The translations under genes and the position numbers were made by a program. A DNA stretch of 64,000 nucleotides. Source: Crocinitomicaceae bacterium (GTDB lineage Bacteria > Bacteroidota > Bacteroidia > Flavobacteriales_D > Sanyastnellaceae). The notes below the pieces were generated by a model, which saw nothing but the letters and a program-made list of their open reading frames with translations, was not told where the DNA came from and made no database searches. The stretch lies in contig PBMY01000014.1 of the NCBI GenBank assembly GCA_002722795.1, positions 182,228 through 246,227 on the forward strand. The letters are read 5' to 3'. This document shows, one piece after another, positions 29,684 to 39,169 of the stretch (its first letter is position 1; each line of letters opens with the position of its first letter).

Positions 29684-30025
29684 CTATTTAGCTCTACGCG
29701 CTTTGATAAAACTTATTATAAATGAATACATTGACAGTGATGAAGTCAGAATCATAATAATAACTCTCATTAGTCCCATCCCTCCTGTTTCAATGCTTTT
29801 TGGAAGCCTCATTCCCATGAGTGCAATAAGTATTATGAATGTTAATAATACAGCTATGTGAGAAATAATTTTATTTTCAGTTTTTACCCCATTATTACAC
29901 AAAAGTAGAATGCCTCCAAATCCAACAGGGATGAATGCAGTATATGATTGTGTATCGAGATACCCCCAAAGTCCAAATATTATTAGGACTAATGAATTAA
30001 TTAGATTTGTTTTTTCAGCTTTCAT
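29684..30025 (-). CDS. uncharacterised small membrane protein
   Basis: A 113-residue protein with four hydrophobic segments (about residues 8-24, 28-45, 54-72 and 84-106) and a basic C-terminus (KARRAK). I recognise no family. It lies between gdhA and the cytochrome c gene on the same strand, with 10-bp and 13-bp gaps, so it is likely co-transcribed with them. Confidence 0.6.
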   Translation of the reverse strand: MKAEKTNLINSLVLIIFGLWGYLDTQSYTAFIPVGFGGILLLCNNGVKTENKIISHIAVLLTFIILIALMGMRLPKSIETGGMGLMRVIIMILTSSLSMYSFIISFIKARRAK

Positions 30026-30035
30026 TTAGTTTTGT

Positions 30036-31388
<1,353 letters not shown>

Positions 31389-31419
31389 TTAAACGTTTAT
31401 TTTGACGTTTGGGTATAGG

Positions 31420-31427
31420 CAAATATA
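31420..31427 (-). promoter_or_regulatory. gdhA -7 promoter box
   Basis: Exact TAnnTTTG match (TATATTTG on the minus strand) immediately after the SDR stop codon. It leaves a leader of about 35 nt before the gdhA ATG. No obvious -33 TTTG is seen. Confidence 0.4.
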
Positions 31428-31429
31428 AA

Positions 31430-32215
31430 TTAAAGAGACGCGGTTCTTCCACCATCTACTGGCAAATTAATACCACTGATGTAGTCAGCCGCAGGAGTAC
31501 ATAAGAATGCAATGGCTGACCCGATTTCTTCAGGCTTGCCAAATCGTCCCGCAGGCACTGCTCCAATCATAGCATTTCTCACTTCGTCCATACTCTTTCC
31601 TGTCTTAGATGCTTTTGCTTCTAAGATTCCCTGAAGTCTAGATGTACTAGTAGCTCCAGGTAATACGTTGTTTACTCTAATTCCATTTTTCCCCTCCTCA
31701 TTAGCTAGTGTTTTAGACCAATTTGCAACAGCACCTCTAATTGTGTTTGATACACCTAAATTGTTCAATGGTGCTTTTACTGAAGTGCTAATCACATTTA
31801 TAATTCTTCCATGACCTCTTTCTCTCATTCCTGGTAGTAGAGCCTGAACTAATTTGTGATTGCACAGAAGATGTTGTTCAAATGTTGCAACAAATGCAGA
31901 TGCATCAGCATCAGAAATAGGGCCACCTGCAGGTCCTCCTGTGTTGTTGATCAAAATGTCAAAGTCATTTGATTTTGCCAAACCTACTGCGACTTGACCG
32001 ACATTGTCAGAATTGCTAAAATCAGCAACTGCATAATCGTGAGCTCCAGAACTAACTTTTGGCAGAGTTACAAGTGCAGTTTTCAACGATTTATCGTTTC
32101 TAGCAAGCAGTGTTACTCTAGCTCCTAGCCCTGCTAGCTCTTGAGCCGCAGCTAGACCAATGCCTTGTGATGCTCCGCACACAAGAGCGTTGCGTCCTTC
32201 TAAGGATAGATTCAT
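31430..32215 (-). CDS. atypical short-chain dehydrogenase-like protein
   Basis: A 261-residue SDR-fold protein. The cofactor loop GASQGIG (14-20) and the NNTGG motif (90-94) are intact, so nucleotide binding is likely. At the active site the usual YxxxK is missing: the aligned stretch is S156-N-T-I-R160, with Ser and Arg in place of Tyr and Lys. This resembles an SDR subfamily in Bacteroidota with the same change. It may not be a classical dehydrogenase. A near-match -7 box ends 4 nt before the ATG, divergent from the epimerase gene. Confidence 0.85.
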   Translation of the reverse strand: MNLSLEGRNALVCGASQGIGLAAAQELAGLGARVTLLARNDKSLKTALVTLPKVSSGAHDYAVADFSNSDNVGQVAVGLAKSNDFDILINNTGGPAGGPISDADASAFVATFEQHLLCNHKLVQALLPGMRERGHGRIINVISTSVKAPLNNLGVSNTIRGAVANWSKTLANEEGKNGIRVNNVLPGATSTSRLQGILEAKASKTGKSMDEVRNAMIGAVPAGRFGKPEEIGSAIAFLCTPAADYISGINLPVDGGRTASL

Positions 32216-32219
32216 GCTG

Positions 32220-32244
32220 TAAAGTTACGGATTACATACCTTTG
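32220..32244. promoter_or_regulatory. back-to-back promoter boxes between SDR gene and mce
   Basis: Minus-strand TAACTTTA (32227-32220, 7 of 8) faces the SDR gene and plus-strand TACCTTTG (32237-32244, exact) faces mce. The boxes are 9 bp apart, and each ends 4 nt before the start codon it serves. The whole intergenic space is 33 bp. Confidence 0.6.
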
Positions 32245-32248
32245 ATAC

Positions 32249-32641
32249 ATGAAGAGGATAGAACACTTGGGTATAGCAGTAAAAGATTTAGCTGCTGCTG
32301 AGAAGATTTTTACTGATGTCCTTGGTGTTGAGCCTTATAAGAGAGAGGAAGTGGCTGATGAAAATGTAATCACTTCATTTTTCCAAACAGGAGAATCTAA
32401 AGTTGAGCTACTACAATCAACTTCAGGTGATGGTCCTATTGCTAGGTATATTGAAAAAAGAGGAGAAGGCCTTCACCACGTTGCTTTTCATGTAGACGAT
32501 ATAGAGTCAGAAATTTCAAGGCTAGAGCAGATGGGCTACAGATGTATAAGCGGCCCAAAAGGGGGGGCCGATGGTAAGTGCATTGCCTTTCTTCATCCAT
32601 CTGATACTTCAAAAGTTCTTATTGAACTCTGCGCTGACTAA
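32249..32641 (+). CDS. mce: methylmalonyl-CoA epimerase
   Basis: Interconverts (R)- and (S)-methylmalonyl-CoA in propionyl-CoA metabolism. The 130-residue VOC-fold protein begins with the family motif MKRIEHLGIAVKDL (metal-binding His) and has GLHHVAFHVDD in the second half. A promoter box ends 4 nt before the ATG, predicting a leaderless mRNA. The adenosylcobalamin-making enzyme encoded at 20741 would serve the mutase of the same pathway; the mutase itself is outside the window. Confidence 0.94.
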   Translation: MKRIEHLGIAVKDLAAAEKIFTDVLGVEPYKREEVADENVITSFFQTGESKVELLQSTSGDGPIARYIEKRGEGLHHVAFHVDDIESEISRLEQMGYRCISGPKGGADGKCIAFLHPSDTSKVLIELCAD

Positions 32642-32647
32642 GACCCT

Positions 32648-33565
32648 TTAGTAGATATCTTTTCTACGCTTTTTCTTTTTCTTATTGTTGTTTTTGGCTT
32701 TTCTGTGATTTCTCATGTCTTCGCCAAATAGCTCCCTTGCCTTTTCAGTGTGGTTAGGGTTTGCACAGTTTTTCCCTCCTTTACGCTTGAAGTGTATATC
32801 GTAGTTTATGACTACTCTATATGGCCTGTAATCAGTCATCATCCAAGGAATGGTGGCCGATCCATTTCTGTTGTTGGCTGATTCATTTTTAATAAACTGC
32901 AGAAGATCTGTAGTGAAGTTCAATCTTAGGAATCTACCTTTCCACATCATTACTCCAACTCCAATATTTGCTTCTAGACTTATTGTTTGTATTTGAGGTT
33001 CGCCCTGATACATATAACCTGCTGAATCAAGCATGGTTTGGGACCAAAAGTCCCTCTTATAAGAAACTCCTAGCCCGCTTTCAATAAATAAATCAGGCGA
33101 AATTGTAAAGGTGTGAAATGCAGTGAGAGCTACTCCAATATTTATCGCACTTCTAGAAGTGTTAAGAGTTGTGTCTTCTACGTAAAAAGCTGAATATGTA
33201 TTTAAATATGATCCTGAAAACTGCTCTGTTATCTGTCGATTACCTCCAATTAAACTTAAACCGACTCGATCAATCAAAATAGGATCCTCAAATACGTACA
33301 ATCCACCTACTCCGGCAAGCCAACCAATTTTATTGGTTGGTGTCCAAGTTCCATTTATTGTTGATGGACTTCCATCAAGGGGTCCAATATTTACATCCCA
33401 TGGCTGATTTCCAAACATCAATCCATTACCGCCTCCATACAAAGTTATTGCCCAGGTGTTGTAGGTTTTAAGTGTTGATTCGAAAGAAGGGTGTTGAGTG
33501 TAAAAAGCCGGGGACATAAATAGAGTTACTATTAATAGTAGGCTTATTTTTCTTAGTCTAAACAT
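32648..33565 (-). CDS. exported outer-membrane beta-barrel-like protein
   Basis: A 305-residue protein from ATG 33565 (MFRLRKISLLLIVTLFMSP...), which starts at a clear signal peptide; a longer frame upstream lies inside kmo. The mature part alternates hydrophobic and polar residues as in barrels, and the C-terminus is a very basic, Lys-rich tail (KKKKKRRKD). No known family recognised. The start overlaps the kmo stop by 8 bp. The basic tail after the barrel-like part is odd for an outer-membrane protein. Confidence 0.6.
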   Translation of the reverse strand: MFRLRKISLLLIVTLFMSPAFYTQHPSFESTLKTYNTWAITLYGGGNGLMFGNQPWDVNIGPLDGSPSTINGTWTPTNKIGWLAGVGGLYVFEDPILIDRVGLSLIGGNRQITEQFSGSYLNTYSAFYVEDTTLNTSRSAINIGVALTAFHTFTISPDLFIESGLGVSYKRDFWSQTMLDSAGYMYQGEPQIQTISLEANIGVGVMMWKGRFLRLNFTTDLLQFIKNESANNRNGSATIPWMMTDYRPYRVVINYDIHFKRKGGKNCANPNHTEKARELFGEDMRNHRKAKNNNKKKKKRRKDIY

Positions 33566-34976
33566 CAACAGACAGTAGAGGTTTGGGTCGGGCGAGGGTG
33601 TTTGGGTCCGCCTGATATTTCTCCAACATATTAATTGCAAGTTCTATGATTTTTTCGCTCTCCCAAGTAGTTTCAATATCAGATTGCGACATTATAACGT
33701 TCATAACTGCTTGTTGCATTTCGCCACGTTTCAGAGCTTCATCATAGGGGGTGTGGCTAAATGTTACCAATGAATACAGAGGCTTCCATTTGTCTGGATG
33801 AGCCTCTGCAATGCGAGCTTCAATCTTTTTCTGTAACTGATAAGTCTTATCTCCAGTTTTATCCCTCATCACAATGTAGTTGTGTAAGGCCAAATCTAAA
33901 ATAGCGTCTGCAGCTGGTTTTCTTACTTGTGAATATTCGTCAAGTAAGCTTTCCCATTGCTCTTCAGATGCACCCTCTGGTAGTTCATCTATTAGTTCTG
34001 ATAGGATAGAACAATCCTCTAATCCGCTATTCATGCCCTGTCCGTAAAACGGGACAATTGCATGAGCAGAATCGCCTAGAAGGGCAACTCGGCCACCGAC
34101 ATTCCAAGGGCAACACTTAACAGTGCACATTGAACTAACTGGATTTGCATTCCAATCCTCAATGAGGTTTGGTAACATATCAATTGTGTCTGGAAAGTGT
34201 TTTTGGTAAAACTTTACTACGTCTTCGTCTGATTGGATGTTTTTAAACGATTCAGCTCCTTCGAAAGGAGCAAATAGAGTGCATGTAAAGCTTCCGCCCG
34301 GATTGGGCAGAGCCATGAACATAAATTGCCCACGAGGCCAAATGTGAAGAGCGTTTTCAGCTATTCTGTAATCTCCGGAATCGCTAGGAAACATTATAAT
34401 TTCCTTGTACCCATGAGGAATGTATTGCTGTGTATAGTTGAATCTGTCGTTTCGGATCATGGTACTTCTAACTGAGCTGTAAACGCCGTCTGTGCCAAAT
34501 AATCTATCGTGAACAACTGACCTCCCGTCTTTAAAATTAACATTAACAAGGCCGTCATTATTCAACGAGTAGCCTGAGCATGGGTGATCAAATTTTACTT
34601 CAACTAGAGGGTGTTTTTCAGCCTCTTCTACTAGAATCATATTTAGTCTACCTCGAGAAACAGAGTAAATGAATTGTTCATCATTTCCGTATTGCTGAAA
34701 AAACTGATTGCCTGCGTAATCGTGCATCATTCGTCCTTTAACAGGCAGTGCAATTTTTCTAACCACGCTCTCAACCCCAGCCTTTTTAATAGCTTTCCAT
34801 CCTCTATCACTAAGAGCTAGATTTATTGATCTTCCTGCATCGACTCCCGCTTTTCTGGGGTCAGGTCTACGGTCATAAAGTGTAACCTTGTAGCCTCTTT
34901 GCGCAAGCATAAGGGACCAAATCCCGCCGATTAAACCAGCCCCAACAACTGCGTGATGTTCAGCATGAATTGACAT
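33558..34976 (-). CDS. kmo: kynurenine 3-monooxygenase
   Basis: FAD-dependent hydroxylase converting L-kynurenine to 3-hydroxykynurenine in tryptophan breakdown or de novo NAD synthesis from tryptophan. At 472 residues it has family length, with the FAD loop VGAGLIGG near residue 10, the RSINLALSDRG motif, and GDSAHAIVPFYGQGMNSGLED for the FAD ribityl site. Start ATG 34976 overlaps the upstream stop (TGATG). No other kynurenine-pathway gene is visible in the window. Confidence 0.93.
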   Translation of the reverse strand: MSIHAEHHAVVGAGLIGGIWSLMLAQRGYKVTLYDRRPDPRKAGVDAGRSINLALSDRGWKAIKKAGVESVVRKIALPVKGRMMHDYAGNQFFQQYGNDEQFIYSVSRGRLNMILVEEAEKHPLVEVKFDHPCSGYSLNNDGLVNVNFKDGRSVVHDRLFGTDGVYSSVRSTMIRNDRFNYTQQYIPHGYKEIIMFPSDSGDYRIAENALHIWPRGQFMFMALPNPGGSFTCTLFAPFEGAESFKNIQSDEDVVKFYQKHFPDTIDMLPNLIEDWNANPVSSMCTVKCCPWNVGGRVALLGDSAHAIVPFYGQGMNSGLEDCSILSELIDELPEGASEEQWESLLDEYSQVRKPAADAILDLALHNYIVMRDKTGDKTYQLQKKIEARIAEAHPDKWKPLYSLVTFSHTPYDEALKRGEMQQAVMNVIMSQSDIETTWESEKIIELAINMLEKYQADPNTLARPKPLLSVDV

Positions 34977-36127
34977 CAAACTAGATCAAATGCGTTAGCT
35001 AAATCTTCGATTAAATCGTCTGCATCTTCAACTCCTAGACTCAATCTAATTAGGCCATCTGTAACACCTACTTTTTCTCTTACTTCTTTAGGAATTGATG
35101 CGTGAGTCATAGTTGCGGGATGTCCAATTAGTGATTCTACACCACCAAGTGATTCGGCAAGTGTAAAGATTTTAACTCCCTCAACGAATTTATTCGCGAT
35201 CTTTTTATCATCACCCTTGATAGTAAATGAAATCATACCGCCGAACCCTGACATCTGTCTTTTAGCTGCTGCATGTCCTGTGTGAGATTCAAGTCCTGGC
35301 CAATAAACCTTTTCAACCTTGGGATGATCCTTTAGAAAATCAACAACTGCTCTTCCATTTTCGCAATGTCTTTGCATTCTCAGGTGAAGCGTCTTTATTC
35401 CTCTTAGAACTAAAAAGCTATCCATAGGACCAGCAATGGCACCACATGAATTTTGAAGTGTGCGTAGCTTTTCATCTAATTCATCGTCGTTTAGCATAAG
35501 ACAACCCATCACCACGTCAGAGTGCCCGCCCAAATATTTTGTGGCTGAATGCATTACTACATCTGCTCCTTCAGCAAGTGGTTGTTGAAGCATTGGAGTT
35601 GCAAATGTGTTGTCTACACATATAAGGACATCATTCCCTGAAACCGCTTCTGCAACTGCTTTTATATCTGTGATTTTCATCATGGGATTAGTTGGGGTTT
35701 CAATCCAAATCATCCTTGTATTTTCATTTACTGAAGATTTTAATACTTCAGGATTACTTAAATCCACAAAGTGAAATTTGATGTCATAGTTTTCAAAAAC
35801 AGTTGTGAAAAGTCTATATGATCCACCGTATAAATCGTCAGTTGAAATTACTTCGTCGCCAGGCTTAAGAATTTTAATCAAGTTGTCTATTGCAGCAAGT
35901 CCTGAACCAAATACAAGACCGTGCTTTCCTCCTTCTAATTCTGCAAGTGCTTGCTCAAGTGCATGTCTTGTTGGATTTAGAGTCCTTGAATACTCGTACC
36001 CTTTATGATTTCCAACTCCTTCTTGAACGTAAGTTGATGTTTGGTATATAGGAGTCATAATTGCTCCTGTTGCCTCGCATGGCTTAACTCCTGCGTGTAC
36101 TGCTCTCGTTCCTTTTCCTTTCTGCAT
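34976..36127 (-). CDS. cystathionine gamma-synthase / lyase family PLP enzyme
   Basis: Cys/Met-metabolism PLP enzyme of 383 residues. The PLP lysine is K197 in SATKYLGGHSD; the N-terminal YEYSRTLNPTRHALE and GSGLAAI loops are family hallmarks. It could be cystathionine gamma-synthase (methionine synthesis), gamma-lyase, or an O-acetylhomoserine-type enzyme; sequence alone does not decide. It is translationally coupled to kmo (TGATG), suggesting shared PLP- and sulfur- or tryptophan-related regulation, though this is inference. Confidence 0.9.
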   Translation of the reverse strand: MQKGKGTRAVHAGVKPCEATGAIMTPIYQTSTYVQEGVGNHKGYEYSRTLNPTRHALEQALAELEGGKHGLVFGSGLAAIDNLIKILKPGDEVISTDDLYGGSYRLFTTVFENYDIKFHFVDLSNPEVLKSSVNENTRMIWIETPTNPMMKITDIKAVAEAVSGNDVLICVDNTFATPMLQQPLAEGADVVMHSATKYLGGHSDVVMGCLMLNDDELDEKLRTLQNSCGAIAGPMDSFLVLRGIKTLHLRMQRHCENGRAVVDFLKDHPKVEKVYWPGLESHTGHAAAKRQMSGFGGMISFTIKGDDKKIANKFVEGVKIFTLAESLGGVESLIGHPATMTHASIPKEVREKVGVTDGLIRLSLGVEDADDLIEDLANAFDLV

Positions 36128-36151
36128 GATTAAAATCTTAGGGATATAAAG

Positions 36152-37219
36152 TTAAGGATAAGTGCTTGATTTAGGAGACGTATTTGCCAACCAATTAGGC
36201 ACTATAACCGCTCCGATTATTAGGTAAATGAAGTATGTGAGTGTACGCCAAACTATTACAACTCCACCTAGTGCTGACATTGCAATAACAGGAAGAAGCG
36301 CAGGACCTATAAAAGTTGGGAAAGCTACTTCTGCAATTCCTGAGGCGCCAGGAGTAGGGCTTAACAGCATAACAATCCACATTGCTAGTTGTTTGGCCAC
36401 AATTTCAGCATGTGGCACTACTTCCATAAATGCAATTAGGATAACGTTTAAAGTGAGGAATCTCGCTGTCCAACTTGCGAGAGTGGACCCCAATGCACCG
36501 CCCCAAAATGCGAAAGATCTTCCTTTTAAATTTTTCGATGCGAGTGTCCAATCCTCTGTCCAATCACTCACTTTATAACTCCATTTGCATAAAAATGGAA
36601 GTTTGAAAATAAGGCTTATGATTTTACCTGTACCACTTGGGGAAATAAATAAGGCTGATATAACGACAAGGGAAACAAGGCAAGTCATAATGTAACCCCC
36701 GAAGAAAACGGTTTGGACTCCAGTCTCAAACCAAAGATTTGAAGTATCGTGAGGGAAAAAAGATTCAAGGCTTACAAAAAGCAAAACAGTTGGGACGGCT
36801 ATAACGTAGAAAAGTTCATCCATTAAAGCAGTAACAAGTACTGTTGCAACGCTCTTACCCAAGTTGAGCCCCTCTCTTTTAAGAATGAGTACAGCAAATG
36901 CAGACCCTCCAATTACAGTAGGAGTTATTGCTGACGCAAATTCCCATAACATAACCGAATTGAATGCCCCTCTCCACGAAAGACTTCCAATTGAAAGGAT
37001 TTTTAGACGGATGACGTACGCAGCATCTCTAATGAAAACTAGACATAACGCAGCGAATAGGGATATAGTAGTAGAACTAGTCCAAGTGATTTCTTTGGCA
37101 TTTGCGAAATCATCCTTGAATAGGTAGATCATTACCCCTATGCTGAGGATGGTGGGTATTAAGAGTTTGGCTCTTGATAGTCCTTTCTGAAGTTTAATTT
37201 CATTGCTCTTTTGCGCCAT
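36152..37219 (-). CDS. flippase-like membrane protein (UPF0104 / LPG synthase TM domain)
   Basis: A 355-residue integral membrane protein with about eight helices, matching the flippase-like N-terminal domain of lysylphosphatidylglycerol synthases without the transferase part. I place the start at ATG 37219 (MAQKSNEIKLQKGLS), because a TATATTTG box ends 5 nt before it; an extended frame upstream reads through the divergent gene. A second paralogue lies at 38205. Lipid-related transport is likely, but the substrate is unknown. Confidence 0.82.
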   Translation of the reverse strand: MAQKSNEIKLQKGLSRAKLLIPTILSIGVMIYLFKDDFANAKEITWTSSTTISLFAALCLVFIRDAAYVIRLKILSIGSLSWRGAFNSVMLWEFASAITPTVIGGSAFAVLILKREGLNLGKSVATVLVTALMDELFYVIAVPTVLLFVSLESFFPHDTSNLWFETGVQTVFFGGYIMTCLVSLVVISALFISPSGTGKIISLIFKLPFLCKWSYKVSDWTEDWTLASKNLKGRSFAFWGGALGSTLASWTARFLTLNVILIAFMEVVPHAEIVAKQLAMWIVMLLSPTPGASGIAEVAFPTFIGPALLPVIAMSALGGVVIVWRTLTYFIYLIIGAVIVPNWLANTSPKSSTYP

Positions 37220-37224
37220 CGAGA

Positions 37225-37249
37225 CAAATATAATCTGACCGTAACTTCG
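37225..37249. promoter_or_regulatory. back-to-back promoter boxes between UPF0104 and DUF3109 genes
   Basis: Minus-strand TATATTTG (37232-37225, exact) and plus-strand TAACTTCG (37242-37249, 7 of 8) are 9 bp apart, and each ends 5 nt before its start codon. The layout is almost identical to that at 32220-32244, including the shared GTTACGG / CCGTAAC segment. Confidence 0.6.
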
Positions 37250-37254
37250 TACAC

Positions 37255-37833
37255 ATGATTTTGGTCGGGGACAAACTACTTTCAGAGGAAATATTTGACA
37301 AGCAATTTGCTTGTGATTTAAACGTTGGTAAGGGTGCTTGTTGTATAGAGGGTGAAGGAGGTGCTCCATTGACTGAAGAAGAATGTGCCATTTTAGATGA
37401 AATTTTCGACGAGGTTAAGCCTTATTTGAGTGAAGAGGGACTGAAAGAAATAGAGCAAACTGGGCTTTTTACTGTTGGTCAGGATGGCGGACTTGAAACT
37501 CCCCTTCTTGGTGGAAGAGCTTGTGTTTACGCGACGAAGTCCCCAAACGGGACGCTTCACTGTGGCATAGAACAAGCTTTTAGGGAAGGGAAAACATCTT
37601 GGGAAAAACCCATTTCATGTCATCTGTACCCCATTAGGATTAAGGAGTTGGTGGATTTTACTGCACTCAATTATCACAAGTGGAGTATTTGTGAGGGGGC
37701 AAGGGTTTATGGTGCTGCCAAGGATATTTCAGTGCTAGAATTTTGTAAGGAAGCATTGGTTAGGAGGTTTGGTCTAGAGTGGTATGCAGAGGCTGTAAAA
37801 ACCTATGAGGTTTGGAAACAGAAAAAGCAATAG
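37255..37833 (+). CDS. DUF3109 family cysteine-rich protein
   Basis: A 192-residue soluble protein with at least nine cysteines, several in conserved spots (FACDLN, GACCIEG...LTEEEC, RACVYA, LHCGIE, ISCHLYP). The pattern resembles the Bacteroidota DUF3109 family and recalls metal- or Fe-S-binding YkgJ-like proteins; binding is inference. Function is unknown. A promoter box ends 5 nt before the ATG. panD follows after 19 bp on the same strand and has its own promoter box. Confidence 0.8.
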   Translation: MILVGDKLLSEEIFDKQFACDLNVGKGACCIEGEGGAPLTEEECAILDEIFDEVKPYLSEEGLKEIEQTGLFTVGQDGGLETPLLGGRACVYATKSPNGTLHCGIEQAFREGKTSWEKPISCHLYPIRIKELVDFTALNYHKWSICEGARVYGAAKDISVLEFCKEALVRRFGLEWYAEAVKTYEVWKQKKQ

Positions 37834-37840
37834 AATAGAG

Positions 37841-37848
37841 TATTTTTG
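37841..37848 (+). promoter_or_regulatory. panD -7 promoter box, leaderless type
   Basis: Exact TAnnTTTG match (TATTTTTG) that ends 4 nt before the panD ATG. It lies in the 19-bp gap behind the DUF3109 stop, so panD probably has its own start of transcription as well as read-through. Confidence 0.6.
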
Positions 37849-37852
37849 CACC

Positions 37853-38203
37853 ATGTTAATCACAGTAATGCGATCTAAGTTGCATCGGCTAACAGTAACT
37901 GAAGCTGATCTAAACTACATAGGAAGTATAGCGCTTGACCCTGACTTGCTTGAAGCAGCAGGTTTAGTAGAGGGTGAAAAAGTCCAAATCGTAAACGTCA
38001 ATAATGGTGAACGAATTGAGACATACATAATTAAGGGTGAAAGGGGTTCAGGCCAAGTTTGCCTTAATGGACCAGCTGCAAGGAGGTGCCAGCCAGGCGA
38101 TATTATTATCGTCATTTCCTACGCTATGATGACTGTAGAAGAAGCCAAAGACTTTACTCCGACATTAATTTTCCCAGATACAGAAACTAATAAATTAGTC
38201 TAA
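37853..38203 (+). CDS. panD: aspartate 1-decarboxylase
   Basis: Pyruvoyl-dependent enzyme that makes beta-alanine for pantothenate and CoA. The 116-residue proenzyme starts at ATG 37853 ([19 protein letters not shown]) and has the self-cleavage Gly-Ser pair in YIGSIALDP, with the family motif [16 protein letters not shown] later. The upstream in-frame ATG at 37805 is inside DUF3109 and is unlikely, given the promoter box in between. The flippase-like gene follows 1 nt after its stop. Confidence 0.95.
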   Translation: MLITVMRSKLHRLTVTEADLNYIGSIALDPDLLEAAGLVEGEKVQIVNVNNGERIETYIIKGERGSGQVCLNGPAARRCQPGDIIIVISYAMMTVEEAKDFTPTLIFPDTETNKLV

Positions 38204-38204
38204 A

Positions 38205-39167
38205 ATGATTTTTAAGAAGATGATCACCTATGCGGGTTTTTTAGCCATAGGTGTATTTCTTCTTTTTAAGCTCACAGACCTTGTCGGCGATAAGGACGCG
38301 TTAATTGAAGAGATGTCATCAGCTCCTGCTTGGGCTATATCATTGACATTTTTAATGGGTCTTCTTGCTGTAATCAGTAGGGGGCTACGATGGAATCTTC
38401 TGTTAAGCCCTATGGGCTACAAGGCTTCTCAAACAAACGCTGTTGCATCTGTTGCTTTTGGTTACCTAGCAAACATATTTGTGCCTCGTTCAGGTGAAGT
38501 AGCAAGGTGTGCTGCTCTTAACTCAACAGATGACGTCCCAGTGGATAAACTAATTGGAACGGTCATTACAGAAAGAGTAGTCGATGTTGCAATGTTGTTA
38601 GTCTTTCTAACAGTTGCTCTAATTACAAATTTTGACGCTGTAATCGGAATGTTATCTTCAGTCCAAATCCCAGGTGGGTCTGCTCTTGTTATGTTAGGGT
38701 TAGCATTAGGAGTGTTTGCGATTGGAGGATACGCTATGTTGAAAAGAAGACGCAAAAGTTCAAAGGTTTTAAATTTCATTAAAGGAATTATTCATGGAGT
38801 AAAAAGCGTTCAAAATATGGAAGGACGTATTCCATTTGTACTGCATACTCTGTTTATTTGGATTATGTATTACTTAATGGCTTATGTGTTGTTCGTCTCT
38901 ATGGATGGATTAGAAGAGTTAGGAATCTTCCAAGGACTTTGGGTTATGGTAAGCGGAGGATTCGGGATGCTTTTTCCTTCTCCAGGAGGTGTTGGCTCAT
39001 ACCAAGGGGCTGTTATGCTTGGATTTGAGTCTGTAGGATACGATAAGGTTATAGGCCTTGCTGTTGGAAATGTTGTTTGGATAACCCAAACCGCAATGCT
39101 AATTATCGCCGGCTCTATCGGTTATTTCCTTATTATTATCGCTAGATTAAATAAATCACAAGCCTAG
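38205..39167 (+). CDS. flippase-like membrane protein (UPF0104 paralogue)
   Basis: A 320-residue membrane protein with about eight helices from the same family as the protein at 36152, with the conserved RGLRWNLLL and FPSPGGVGSYQGAVMLGF stretches. It follows panD by 1 nt and precedes rfaE2 by 2 nt, so it sits in a tight operon. In other Bacteroidota this family is often found next to panD. A lipid or glycolipid flippase role is likely but not shown. Confidence 0.85.
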   Translation: MIFKKMITYAGFLAIGVFLLFKLTDLVGDKDALIEEMSSAPAWAISLTFLMGLLAVISRGLRWNLLLSPMGYKASQTNAVASVAFGYLANIFVPRSGEVARCAALNSTDDVPVDKLIGTVITERVVDVAMLLVFLTVALITNFDAVIGMLSSVQIPGGSALVMLGLALGVFAIGGYAMLKRRRKSSKVLNFIKGIIHGVKSVQNMEGRIPFVLHTLFIWIMYYLMAYVLFVSMDGLEELGIFQGLWVMVSGGFGMLFPSPGGVGSYQGAVMLGFESVGYDKVIGLAVGNVVWITQTAMLIIAGSIGYFLIIIARLNKSQA

Positions 39168-39169
39168 TA

